Source of the DNA: Lewinellaceae bacterium
Lineage (GTDB): Bacteria > Bacteroidota > Bacteroidia > Chitinophagales > Saprospiraceae
DNA: 64,000 nt
Assembly (NCBI GenBank): GCA_024644235.1
Contig: JAHELJ010000006.1
Span: forward strand, 106,970 to 170,969
Direction of reading: 5' to 3'
Shown one piece after another: positions 45,220 through 55,147 of this stretch. The notes beneath the pieces are model-generated. The model was not told the origin of the DNA. It saw only the letters and a program-made list of their open reading frames with translations, and did not search any database. Made by a program: the position numbers and the translations under genes. The number at the start of each line of letters is the position of its first letter. The stretch's first letter is position 1.

Positions 45220-48200
45220 ATGAGAACCTTTGAAAGTCGGGGACTCCAAAGCATCTCCTTTAGAAACTTTGCAGTTCTTTCTCTTCTCCTGTCCGTCAGC
45301 CTATCTACGATAGCTCAGAACACTGGACGACCTTTTATCACCAACTATTCCTATCAGGAATATAATGCTGGAGGGGTTAACTGGTGGACAGAGCAGGACG
45401 ATCGGGGGGTACTGTACTTTGCCAATTCACGGGGAATATTGGAGTTTGATGGAGTAAATTGGCGAGTGATTCCTCCCAAGGAAAACAATGAGGTCAGGTC
45501 CCTCGCGAAGTGGAATGGGGTCATTTATGTTGGAACGAATGGCGACCTTGGTTACCTCGCACCGGATGCTTTGGGTCAAATGCAGTTCAAATCTCTACGT
45601 GACAGGTTGCCAAAGGACAGGCAAGTGTTCGATGAAGTATGGGAAACATGGTCGGCTCCTCATGGAGTGTATTTCCAAACACGGCGATCGGTCATGCTAT
45701 GGGATGGAGAAGGATTTACCCTTGTTGAGGACCCTGATGGAAACGATCTTCACATTTCCCGATACATTCATGGAAAGTTCTATATCCGGGTTTGGAACAA
45801 GGGTATGATGGTTGTGGAGAATGATGAATTCAGGATGTTACCAGGGGGTGAGCGATTTGCCGACGAGCGTGTTTATCAGTTGCTGCCATATGACAATGGT
45901 CAACTGCTTATTGGAACGCGTAATATGGGATTTTTCATCTTTGATGGATCTGGCTTTAAACCATTTACCACAGAAGTGGATCAAGAATTTTTTGAGGGCA
46001 GTATTTATCTGGGGGGACAACGATTGGCTAATGGAAATTTTGCGGTTAATACATTTAATAATGGGTTATATATCATCAACAAAAATGGCGACCTAGTTCA
46101 GCGAATCGATAACCAGGTTGGCTTGCAGGACAATTCTGTGGACCATGTTTTTGTCGATAAGGATGGCAATGTATGGCTGGCATTGTTCAATGGCATCTCA
46201 AAGCTCGATCTTAATATCCCCTTTAGCTACTACGATGACAATGATGGTTTGACTTCCAAGACAGTCTTCTCTGCTGCTCGGCATGAAGGAATTCTGTACG
46301 TGGGAACTCAAGATGGTGTTTACTATTTAGATGAAAGTACGAATCGCTTCAACCGAATTCCTAATACTCATGGACAATGTCCACATCTATTGGTTTATGG
46401 AAAAGATCTGATTTATGCCTCTGGATCTCAAGGAGTTTGGGGTTTGAGAAACAAAAAGTCGTACCCGATACGAGAGAGCATTAATTACGATTTCAGGAGC
46501 CAGTTTTTCGTTCCATCTACTGTCGATTCAACCTTATTATACACTATTTTGCAAGATATGGGAGGAATAGCTGCCCTTCGCTATTTTGATGATAACCAGG
46601 AGGGGAGCCGGTGGGTTGTAGAAGCAAATGTTGATGGCATTAGAACGGGACCATTTGGCATAGCTGAAAGATCAGATGGAAAGTTATGGGTAAATGGAGA
46701 TCTACCAGGCGAAATGAAATTAGTCACTCCTCAAGTCAAGAACGGTAAAATCGATTTTTCCGACCCTGAGATAACTATTTACAATCAAAGCCATGGCCTG
46801 CCTAATTATCCCATTTTTGTTTTCAACTACCTTGATAAGATTTATTTTCGACCTGGGGGTAGTATTTCAAGAAGTTCTGATGCCTATGATGATTCCTACC
46901 TGTTTGACGAAGAATTACAAAAATTCGTTCTAGACACACCGTATTGGACGCCATTCATTGGAGACGATGTGACTCCGACACCTACCTATGATCACAAAGG
47001 AAGGTTGTGGGCATCTGCAGGCGATGGTCTCTTTGTTGATCTAGCTGTACAAGACGGAAGTAGACAAGTAATTGCCGAGCCTTTTAAGATTCTCAAGAAC
47101 TTTCCTACTTGGGGCATATTTCCGGAAGTAGACGCTAATGGTCAGGACATCTTCTGGCTTTGTGGCCCAAATGGTTTAGTTCGTTTCGCAGGAGATATCG
47201 AGACACCCCCAACGTCAGGATTCGCTGCCCTGATTAGGACGATCAAACATAGCGTTGATACACTTTACTACGGCGGAGCTGGTGGTGTTGCTCAAAATGC
47301 AGAATTTTCTAACAATCAAAATACCTTGGTGTTTGCTTATGGTGCACCCAATTTTGTAATTAAAGACGGCCTCCAGTTTTCCACCTATCTGGAAGGGTTT
47401 GATAATAACTGGTCAGCATGGTCACCGCAGTCTGAACGCGAGTACATCAATCTTCCTTCGGGGAACTATACTTTCCATGTCAAATCGAGGAATGTCTATG
47501 AAACGGAAAGTGAAGAAGCTGTGTTTCAATTCAGCATAAATCCTCCATGGTACGCAACCTGGTGGGCATACTTATTATATGCGCTGACGCTCGGTGGCTT
47601 CATCTATTTTCTGGTAAGATATCGAACTCAGCAATTGCGAAACCAAAGCATAGAACTCGAGCGTAAAGTCGCACAACGAACTGGAGAAGTGATGCAGCAG
47701 GCGGAGGAGTTGGCTACGGTGAATCAGGTCAGTCAGGCAATGGTCGAACGACTCGAATTAGATGAACTAGTGCCTCTCGTTGGGGATCAGCTGCGTGATC
47801 TGTTTAAAGCGAATATTGTCTATGTAGCTATGTTAGATAAGGAATCGAACATTATCCATTTTCCCTATCAGCACGGAGATGATATGGCTCCCCTCAAACT
47901 AGGGGAGGGACTGACTTCTAAGATTATTATCGACAAAGCGCCTAAGCTTATCAATGAAGATGTCACAGGCAGTTATCATAAGTTGGGAATTGAGGAAGTC
48001 GGCAAAAAAGCAGCATCGTATCTGGGGGTACCGATTCCAGTCGGTGATGAAGTAATTGGCGTACTCAGTGTACAAAGCACTGAAAATGAAAATCGATTCG
48101 ACGAAGGAGATCAAAGGCTACTTAGTACCATCGCGGCTAATGTTGGCATTGCCATCCACAACGCAGAATTGTATGAAGAAGCCAAGATGGCCAAGGACGC

Positions 48201-49638
48201 TGCAGAGCAAGCAAATGAAGCGAAAAGTGCTTTCCTCTCTACGGTCAGTCATGAGCTTCGAACGCCCCTGACTTCTGTTCTCGGGTTTGCAAAGATCATC
48301 AAGAAAAGACTTGATGACCGTATCTTTCCTGCAGTCACTACTGATGATAAGAAGATCAGAAGAGCAATGGATCAGGTGGCAGAGAATCTGAATGTTGTGG
48401 TAGCCGAAGGTGAACGACTTACCGGACTGATCAATGACGTGCTTGATCTCGCAAAGATAGAAGCGGGCAAGATCGACTGGCATATGGAATCTGTGTCAGT
48501 TCCGGAAGTGATTGACCGGGCGATCTCTAGTACAAAGGCCTTGTTTGATCAAAAGGATCTGCAGCTCATCAATCAGATTGATCCACTACTTCCCCATATC
48601 GAGGGTGATAAAAACAAGCTCATTCAGGTGATGGTCAATTTGTTTTCCAATGCCGTGAAATTTACTAACAAGGGGAGCGTGAAATGCAGGGCAGAGCACG
48701 AAGACGATTCTATTGTTGTAAGTGTCACCGATACCGGAATCGGAATCTCAGAAGAGGACAAGGCATCCGTTTTCGAGAAATTCAAGCAGGTGGGAGATAC
48801 ACTTACCGATAAGCCTCAGGGAACCGGTCTTGGTCTTCCTATCTGCCGAGAAATTGTGGAGCATCATGGTGGAAAAATGTGGGTGGAAAGTGATTTGGGT
48901 AATGGGAGCACTTTTTTCTTCAGCATACCGGTGAGTAAAGAGGTGAGTGAAAAGATGAGGCCGATTCAGCTCGATGACCTGGTGAAGCAACTCAAGGTAC
49001 AGATCGATTATTCTGCCATTGGAACTAATGGTGAAGATCGCAGGATCCTTGTAGTTGATGATGATTCGCCAATCAGGTCCTTGTTGAAACAAGAGCTAAC
49101 TGAATACGGTTACGAAGTGTTGGAAGCCACCAACGGTAGAGAAGCTTTGGATGTGGTGCGCAATTTCCGACCCGACCTGATCATCCTGGATGTGATGATG
49201 CCTGAAATGAATGGTTTTGATGTGGCTGCAGTCTTAAAGAACGATCCCCAGACACTCGATATTCCTATTATTATTTTATCAATCATTCAGGACGAAGCCA
49301 GAGGATTCCGCATTGGGGTAGATCGCTACCTCACCAAGCCAATTGACACAGACAAACTATTTCTCGAGGTCGGTGCATTATTGCAGCAGGGTAAATCAAA
49401 GAAGAAAGTGCTGGTGGTTGATGAAGACTCCAGTACCATGCGGACTTTGGCTGAAGTATTGCATGCTCGCGGATACAAGGTGGCTGAGGCCAATGGTGAT
49501 GAGGTCATCGAAAAAGCAGCTTCTATTCAACCTGACATCATTATGCTAAATGCTTTAATGTCTAAGAAGCAAGAGATGGTAAAATCGCTCCGCTTTGAGA
49601 AAGGCATGGAAAATGTTTTATTTCTCTTATATCAGTAA
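45220..49638 (+). CDS. Hybrid histidine kinase: beta-propeller, Y_Y_Y, GAF, HisKA, HATPase and two receivers
   Basis: This 1472-aa protein has a signal peptide (FAVLSLLLSVSLSTIAQ near 17-33). A periplasmic two-component-regulator propeller of about 35-670 (repeats such as GVLYFANSRGILEFDGVNW and HVFVDKDGNVWLALFNGIS) is followed by a Y_Y_Y domain (LEGFDNNWSAWSPQSEREY), a TM near 777-797, a GAF of about 840-985, HisKA with SHELRTPLTS (His1011), HATPase with TDTGIGISEEDKASVFEKF and GTGLGLPICREI, REC1 with phosphoacceptor Asp1324 (IILDVMMPEMNG), and a degenerate REC2. It resembles SusR-like HTCS sensors but has no DNA-binding domain. The next genes are a single-domain response regulator and a cyclase. 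Confidence 0.93.
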   Translation: MRTFESRGLQSISFRNFAVLSLLLSVSLSTIAQNTGRPFITNYSYQEYNAGGVNWWTEQDDRGVLYFANSRGILEFDGVNWRVIPPKENNEVRSLAKWNGVIYVGTNGDLGYLAPDALGQMQFKSLRDRLPKDRQVFDEVWETWSAPHGVYFQTRRSVMLWDGEGFTLVEDPDGNDLHISRYIHGKFYIRVWNKGMMVVENDEFRMLPGGERFADERVYQLLPYDNGQLLIGTRNMGFFIFDGSGFKPFTTEVDQEFFEGSIYLGGQRLANGNFAVNTFNNGLYIINKNGDLVQRIDNQVGLQDNSVDHVFVDKDGNVWLALFNGISKLDLNIPFSYYDDNDGLTSKTVFSAARHEGILYVGTQDGVYYLDESTNRFNRIPNTHGQCPHLLVYGKDLIYASGSQGVWGLRNKKSYPIRESINYDFRSQFFVPSTVDSTLLYTILQDMGGIAALRYFDDNQEGSRWVVEANVDGIRTGPFGIAERSDGKLWVNGDLPGEMKLVTPQVKNGKIDFSDPEITIYNQSHGLPNYPIFVFNYLDKIYFRPGGSISRSSDAYDDSYLFDEELQKFVLDTPYWTPFIGDDVTPTPTYDHKGRLWASAGDGLFVDLAVQDGSRQVIAEPFKILKNFPTWGIFPEVDANGQDIFWLCGPNGLVRFAGDIETPPTSGFAALIRTIKHSVDTLYYGGAGGVAQNAEFSNNQNTLVFAYGAPNFVIKDGLQFSTYLEGFDNNWSAWSPQSEREYINLPSGNYTFHVKSRNVYETESEEAVFQFSINPPWYATWWAYLLYALTLGGFIYFLVRYRTQQLRNQSIELERKVAQRTGEVMQQAEELATVNQVSQAMVERLELDELVPLVGDQLRDLFKANIVYVAMLDKESNIIHFPYQHGDDMAPLKLGEGLTSKIIIDKAPKLINEDVTGSYHKLGIEEVGKKAASYLGVPIPVGDEVIGVLSVQSTENENRFDEGDQRLLSTIAANVGIAIHNAELYEEAKMAKDAAEQANEAKSAFLSTVSHELRTPLTSVLGFAKIIKKRLDDRIFPAVTTDDKKIRRAMDQVAENLNVVVAEGERLTGLINDVLDLAKIEAGKIDWHMESVSVPEVIDRAISSTKALFDQKDLQLINQIDPLLPHIEGDKNKLIQVMVNLFSNAVKFTNKGSVKCRAEHEDDSIVVSVTDTGIGISEEDKASVFEKFKQVGDTLTDKPQGTGLGLPICREIVEHHGGKMWVESDLGNGSTFFFSIPVSKEVSEKMRPIQLDDLVKQLKVQIDYSAIGTNGEDRRILVVDDDSPIRSLLKQELTEYGYEVLEATNGREALDVVRNFRPDLIILDVMMPEMNGFDVAAVLKNDPQTLDIPIIILSIIQDEARGFRIGVDRYLTKPIDTDKLFLEVGALLQQGKSKKKVLVVDEDSSTMRTLAEVLHARGYKVAEANGDEVIEKAASIQPDIIMLNALMSKKQEMVKSLRFEKGMENVLFLLYQ

Positions 49639-49670
49639 ACACTTTAATCAGAATATCCACAGAAGTAAGT

Positions 49671-50051
49671 ATGAAGAAGTTATTAATCGTAGATGATGAA
49701 TCTCACATTCGAATGCTGATTGAGCAAACATTGGAAGACCTCGAAGACGACGGGGTTGAACTCCTTTTTGCCGACAATGGTGAATCAGCCCTGGAGATCA
49801 TACAGGACGAAGCACCCAATCTGGTTTTTCTTGATGTAATGATGCCGAAGATGAATGGCATGGAGGTTTGTCAACATGTGAAGAAGAACGGTAATTTGAA
49901 TGGAGTTTACATCATACTCCTTACAGCCAAAGGTCAGGAACTGGATCGACAAAAGGGGCTGGAGGTAGGAGCTGATCAGTACATGACCAAACCGTTTGAT
50001 CCTGACACGCTATTATCAACGGCAAAATCTGTTCTTGGCCTAGCCAACTGA
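49671..50051 (+). CDS. Single-domain response regulator (CheY-like)
   Basis: This 126-aa receiver has the acidic pair LLIVDDESHIR, the phosphoacceptor Asp in VFLDVMMPKMNGMEV (near 55), the Thr in IILLTAKGQ, and the Lys in DQYMTKPFD (near 107). There is no output domain. It lies 32 bases after the hybrid kinase and eight bases before the cyclase gene, so it probably shuttles phosphate in the relay or acts by protein contact on the cyclase. Confidence 0.95.
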   Translation: MKKLLIVDDESHIRMLIEQTLEDLEDDGVELLFADNGESALEIIQDEAPNLVFLDVMMPKMNGMEVCQHVKKNGNLNGVYIILLTAKGQELDRQKGLEVGADQYMTKPFDPDTLLSTAKSVLGLAN

Positions 50052-50059
50052 CTCTATCT

Positions 50060-51733
50060 ATGCTGGTTAAGTTAAAAAGCATATTGAGAAAGGGTAAAGG
50101 CGCTGATCAGGTATTGGCTGATTTTCGACAAAAACTTGGTATAGACTTCTGGATTACAGACGAGTCAAATCGAGTAGTATGGGGAGAGGCTGAGGGAGAT
50201 CCTAAGACTCATCCGGTCTTCTTTCAGAATGAAATAGTGGGTCAGGTTCACGGGGAGGGTGCATCTTCAGCGATCGCAGGGTTGATCAGTCACTTGCTTT
50301 CCAAGGAGTTGGAAAAGAAAGAAATTGGGAAAGAAGTATTGGAACTCTACCGGGAGATCAACGCTATTTATGATTTTTCGGAGAAGTTATCGGAAATTAT
50401 TTCACCCAAGGCCATTGCAGACCTTGCCCTTACTGAGGCAAGTCGCTTGATTCCTTCGACAGCTGGAATCGTACTATTACTTGACCAGGATGAAGATCAA
50501 TTGGAGGCGATTTCTGTATTCGGAGATCTCTTTAGCCAGAACCAAGATCAATTAGTACAGAATCCCATTCTAAAGGACCTCGTGTTGGGAGGCCAAGCTG
50601 AAATAACCAGTGGCTTATTGCTCAACATGGGCAGGGTAGGAGGCATCCGTGATATCAGCGTGATGTTACATGCTCCGCTGAAGGTAGAGCACCGAGCGAT
50701 GGGGACGATGATCTTGGTCAATGAAGAGCCGGTTCAATATGATGCTGCAGACCTTAAGCTCCTCACTACACTAGCAGCACAGTCTGCATCTTCTATGGAG
50801 AGTGCTTTTCTTTATGAACGGCAGATCAGAGAATCCCGTGAAAGGGAAGAAGCCATGCGTGAAGTCCACGAAGCCACGACTAGATTCGTGCCGTTTGAGT
50901 TCATAAAATCGCTTGGTCATACCGCCCTCACCGATATAAAGTTGGGAGATCAGGTTGAGAGGCGAGTCACTGTGTTGTTCCTCGACATTCGTGACTATAC
51001 CACGCTTTCTGAGCAAATGACTCCAGAGGAGAATTTCGGCTTTGTCAATGCATTTAATGGTCGCTTGGGCCCGGTGATACGGAATCACGGTGGCTTTGTG
51101 AATCAGTATTTGGGTGATGGCATGATGGCCATTTTTCCGGGTGAGCCCGAACAAGCAGTACAAGCGGCAGTAAGGATGCAAATGTCAGTGCAGGTGTATA
51201 ATAAGTACCGCAAGACAAAGGACAGAGACTCAATTCGCATCGGAATCGGTATGCATACCGGACCTCTGATACTTGGTATCACAGGAGATCAACAACGATT
51301 GGATGCTGCTACAATTTCTGATACAGTAAACACAGCCTCTCGAGTGGAAAGTCTGACTAAATATTACGGAAACTCGATCATCTTGACGGGCCAAACTTTT
51401 GAGAAAGTGAAAGACATTGAATCATTTAACTTTCGTCCTCTTGGCAGGGTGCAAGTCAAAGGTAAAATGAAAGCGGTGAGTATTTTCGAATGCTTCGATG
51501 GTGATGATATGAGGTCTATGGAAAAGAAGAAGCAAAACCAGGCAGAGTTCGAAAAGGCGTTGCAACTGTATCATGAGAAAGAGTTTGGTGAAGCGTTGCA
51601 ACTATTTAAACGGATAATTGAGAACGATCCCGGGGATCAAACTGCATCTCTCTTTCTCAATAAATCAAGCGAACTAATGAATGTTTCTGTCCCTCACGAC
51701 TGGAGTGGGGTGGAGGAGATGTCTGTGAAATAG
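50060..51733 (+). CDS. GAF-domain class III nucleotidyl cyclase with TPR-like tail
   Basis: This 557-aa protein has a ~100-residue N-terminal region (DFWITDESNRVVWGEAEGD, PAS/GAF-like), a GAF of about 115-265 (LIPSTAGIVLLLDQDEDQ, MGTMILVNEEP), then a class III cyclase of about 298-475: RRVTVLFLDIRDYTTLSEQM (first metal Asp in LDIRDYT), FVNQYLGDGMMAIFPG (second metal Asp in GDG), IGIGMHTGPLILGITG and ISDTVNTASRVESL. The tail (ALQLYHEKEFGEALQLFKRI) is TPR-like. It should make cAMP or cGMP from ATP or GTP; the base-specifying residues do not let me decide. Soluble. Eight bases downstream of the response regulator. Confidence 0.92.
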   Translation: MLVKLKSILRKGKGADQVLADFRQKLGIDFWITDESNRVVWGEAEGDPKTHPVFFQNEIVGQVHGEGASSAIAGLISHLLSKELEKKEIGKEVLELYREINAIYDFSEKLSEIISPKAIADLALTEASRLIPSTAGIVLLLDQDEDQLEAISVFGDLFSQNQDQLVQNPILKDLVLGGQAEITSGLLLNMGRVGGIRDISVMLHAPLKVEHRAMGTMILVNEEPVQYDAADLKLLTTLAAQSASSMESAFLYERQIRESREREEAMREVHEATTRFVPFEFIKSLGHTALTDIKLGDQVERRVTVLFLDIRDYTTLSEQMTPEENFGFVNAFNGRLGPVIRNHGGFVNQYLGDGMMAIFPGEPEQAVQAAVRMQMSVQVYNKYRKTKDRDSIRIGIGMHTGPLILGITGDQQRLDAATISDTVNTASRVESLTKYYGNSIILTGQTFEKVKDIESFNFRPLGRVQVKGKMKAVSIFECFDGDDMRSMEKKKQNQAEFEKALQLYHEKEFGEALQLFKRIIENDPGDQTASLFLNKSSELMNVSVPHDWSGVEEMSVK

Positions 51734-51743
51734 ATCCATAGAT

Positions 51744-52841
<1,098 letters not shown>

Positions 52842-52884
52842 TACAGAACTTGTGCGATTTTGAAAAGGCGCAAAGATAGACTTT

Positions 52885-53475
52885 ATGAACTATTTAGCTC
52901 ATTGCTACCTCTCCTTTGAGCAAGATGGCCTCCTGGTTGGCAACTACCTGGGAGATTTTGTGAGAAATCACGAGATCTCCAGCTATCCGGAAGAGATCAG
53001 AGACGGAATCATACTACATCGTAAGATCGATAGCTGGACCGATGAACACCAGGTGTTCAGGAAAGGTACGGCATTGTTGCACAAGAGCATGGGCAAGTAC
53101 GCTCCGGTAATTCTTGATATCTATTTCGACTATCTCCTCACGAAAAATTGGAATCGCTTTCACATGCAGGAATTCGAAAAGTTTTGTGAGAACACCTATA
53201 AAACTCTTTACCGGCACTCTCACCTGATGCCAGAAAAAATCCAGGAACGTCTGAGCCGCATGATTGCGGGAAGATGGTTGGAATCCTACAAGAACTATGA
53301 GGGGCTCAACCGGACTTACTATTACCTGGCCAAACGGGCAAGGTTTCCCAATCGCATCGAAGAAGCTTCAGTAGAACTTTTGGATTTAGAATCCCAACTG
53401 GAAGGGGTTTTTCTTGAGTTCTTCCCAAGACTGGAAGATTTTGTCAAGCGGGAAATTATACTAGCTAACGATTAA
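52885..53475 (+). CDS. AcpH-like acyl carrier protein phosphodiesterase (DUF479)
   Basis: This 196-aa protein has MNYLAHCYLSFEQDGLLVGNYLGDFVRNHEI (split) with NYLAH and VGNYLGDFV, and HRKIDSWTDEHQVF with the conserved H-x-I-D-x-x-T-D motif, then YDYLLTKNW-like FDYLLTKNWNRF. The HD-like metal site is in place. In E. coli AcpH removes the phosphopantetheine arm from ACP; function in Bacteroidota is less tested. It overlaps porT by four bases at its 3' end (convergent). Confidence 0.9.
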   Translation: MNYLAHCYLSFEQDGLLVGNYLGDFVRNHEISSYPEEIRDGIILHRKIDSWTDEHQVFRKGTALLHKSMGKYAPVILDIYFDYLLTKNWNRFHMQEFEKFCENTYKTLYRHSHLMPEKIQERLSRMIAGRWLESYKNYEGLNRTYYYLAKRARFPNRIEEASVELLDLESQLEGVFLEFFPRLEDFVKREIILAND

Positions 53476-54200
53476 CCTTCGAAGTGAAAGGACAGCGTAA
53501 AAGTGCGGGATAAGACATTTTCCAGAACGTTGGACTGAATAACCTCTTCGTTGAAAATCAAGATATTATTAAGGCCGTGCGTGTACTTCAGTTCCGGAGA
53601 CAAAATGAAATAAGGAAAGAAGAATTGCATGCCAAATCCGACCTCTACTGAAAAATCAACAGGAGCTATTTTCAAAATATTCTCATCCTTTCGTCTCCTT
53701 GCCTTACTGGCAATATCAAATCCATATTTGATTCCACCCAAGACAAATACTCTCATGTCATTATACGGCTCCGACTTAAACCGGGCGTGAAAAGGCACTT
53801 CAACGAAAACAGACTCTATGGTACGTTGATCAAATTCCTTTTGCAAGCTCAGATCACGATACTGGATGTTCCGCTCAGTAAATGAAAAACCCGGCAACAA
53901 TCTAAAGTCAAAATATCGGCCGATCTTGAGATTTGAAATCACATTTACGTTGTAACCAGGGCCGGTAACCGACTCTACCGATAGGATTTGTTCTTGTTCG
54001 TTGAATTTCTTGCTTCTGAAAATCTTGTAATTGCTGGAATGAAAAGCCAGGGTGATACCGAAGTAATATGGCTTGTTCTCTTTGTTATGGAAGTTTCTGT
54101 TTGTACCCCCTACCTTGTTCACTTGCGCCCATCCTAAACAGAACGTCATGAACAATAAGCAGATACTGAGCGCTACTTTTCGCCCCAATACAGCGTGCAT
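53472..54200 (-). CDS. porT: PorT-type outer-membrane beta-barrel (type IX secretion)
   Basis: This 242-aa protein has a signal peptide (LSICLLFMTFCLGWAQ near 11-26), then beta-barrel strands: YYFGITLAFHSSNYKIFRS, NVNVISNLKIGRYFDFRLLPGF (split), VEVPFHARFKSEPYND and RVFVLGGIKYGFDIASKA, ending TFTLSFHFEG. PorT is a T9SS component; the sequence pattern and position directly after ubiE match PorT loci in Bacteroidota. The start overlaps the end of ubiE by 28 bases, so translation is probably coupled. Confidence 0.85.
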   Translation of the reverse strand: MHAVLGRKVALSICLLFMTFCLGWAQVNKVGGTNRNFHNKENKPYYFGITLAFHSSNYKIFRSKKFNEQEQILSVESVTGPGYNVNVISNLKIGRYFDFRLLPGFSFTERNIQYRDLSLQKEFDQRTIESVFVEVPFHARFKSEPYNDMRVFVLGGIKYGFDIASKARRRKDENILKIAPVDFSVEVGFGMQFFFPYFILSPELKYTHGLNNILIFNEEVIQSNVLENVLSRTFTLSFHFEG

Positions 54201-54901
54201 ACTCCTAATGTTAGACGTTTAAACTCGATGTTCTTGAATCCCGCTTCAGCCATCAGCAATGCAAATTGCCGACCTTCGGGAAAATTTTGAACTGATTCGA
54301 ATAGATAGCCGTAAGCCTTTGAATCTTTGGATGTAATCCTGCCAATAAGTGGTAGGATATATTTGAAATAGAACTGAAATATTTGTTTGAAAGGGAATAT
54401 AGTAGGTTTAGAAAACTCTAAAACCGCAAACCGGCCTCCGGGTTTTACCACCCGTTGACATTGTTTTAATCCCAAAAGAGTATGTTCAAAATTTCTCACT
54501 CCAAAAGCAACGGTCACTGCGTCAAATGTATTGTTCTCAAAATCTAGATTCTCCGAGTCACCGGCTTGAAAAGAAATGATAGTTTCCAAATTTCTTTCAC
54601 TTGCTTTTCGCCGCCCGAGCTCTAGCATATTCTTAGCAATATCAATACCAACTATACTTTCCGGTTCTAGGATCTGGCCCAACATTATAGCTACATCTCC
54701 GGTACCAGTCGCCACGTCAAGAATGCTTTTAGGATCAATCTCGCCAACTTTCTCGACCAAATGACGTCGCCATTTCACATCGATACCAAGAGAGAGTAAT
54801 CTATTGAGAAGATCATATCGGGGAGCGATCGAATCAAACATCTTAGCAACTTGTTCCTTCTTGCTTGAATCTGTTCCGTATGGTGTAACTGATTTACTCA
54901 C
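54173..54901 (-). CDS. ubiE: Demethylmenaquinone methyltransferase
   Basis: This ~242-aa SAM-dependent enzyme makes menaquinone. It has KKEQVAKMFDSIAPRYDLLNRLLSLGIDVKWR (split), ILDVATGTGDVAIML (SAM motif I), GIDIAKNMLELGRRK, FQAGDSENLDFENNTFDAVTVAFGVRNF (split), and RVVKPGGRFAVLEFSKP. I chose the GTG at 54901 (VSKSVTPYGTDSSKK), which aligns with related enzymes and follows a complete promoter. The frame extends to a TTG at 54925, but that codon overlaps the -7 box and would be untranscribed. porT overlaps its 3' end by 28 bases. Confidence 0.93.
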   Translation of the reverse strand: MSKSVTPYGTDSSKKEQVAKMFDSIAPRYDLLNRLLSLGIDVKWRRHLVEKVGEIDPKSILDVATGTGDVAIMLGQILEPESIVGIDIAKNMLELGRRKASERNLETIISFQAGDSENLDFENNTFDAVTVAFGVRNFEHTLLGLKQCQRVVKPGGRFAVLEFSKPTIFPFKQIFQFYFKYILPLIGRITSKDSKAYGYLFESVQNFPEGRQFALLMAEAGFKNIEFKRLTLGVCTLYWGEK

Positions 54902-54922
54902 TCCGCATCGCTTATTGGATGC

Positions 54923-54951
54923 CAAAGATAGTAAGCTTTACGAGCTGCAAA
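54923..54951 (-). promoter_or_regulatory. Bacteroidota promoter (TTTG N17 TATCTTTG) for ubiE-porT
   Basis: On the minus strand TTTG (54951-54948) and TATCTTTG (54930-54923) are separated by 17 bases, matching the TTTG/TAnnTTTG sigma-A pattern of Bacteroidota. Transcription would start near 54918, giving a leader of about 17 bases before the GTG at 54901. This is the clearest promoter in the window. Confidence 0.75.
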
Positions 54952-55105
54952 GAATGGGTCGAAATGCGGTTTTTTGCATCTGAAGAATGCCGGGTCTATC
55001 TCTAACATATGCTTATGATTTGAGCGATTCCACTGCCATAGGTGAGCTCAATTAATAAGGGTCATATTGGGCAGTGACATATATAAAAAATTGCATAAGT
55101 TTTCG

Positions 55106-55113
55106 TAAATTTG
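55106..55113 (+). promoter_or_regulatory. TAAATTTG -7 box upstream of gyrA
   Basis: TAAATTTG followed by C fits the TAnnTTTG -7 element and lies 35 bases before the gyrA ATG. No clear TTTG -33 element is seen at the usual distance. Confidence 0.55.
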
Positions 55114-55147
55114 CACCTCGTTTTTTAGTAATTCATAGAAACACTAA

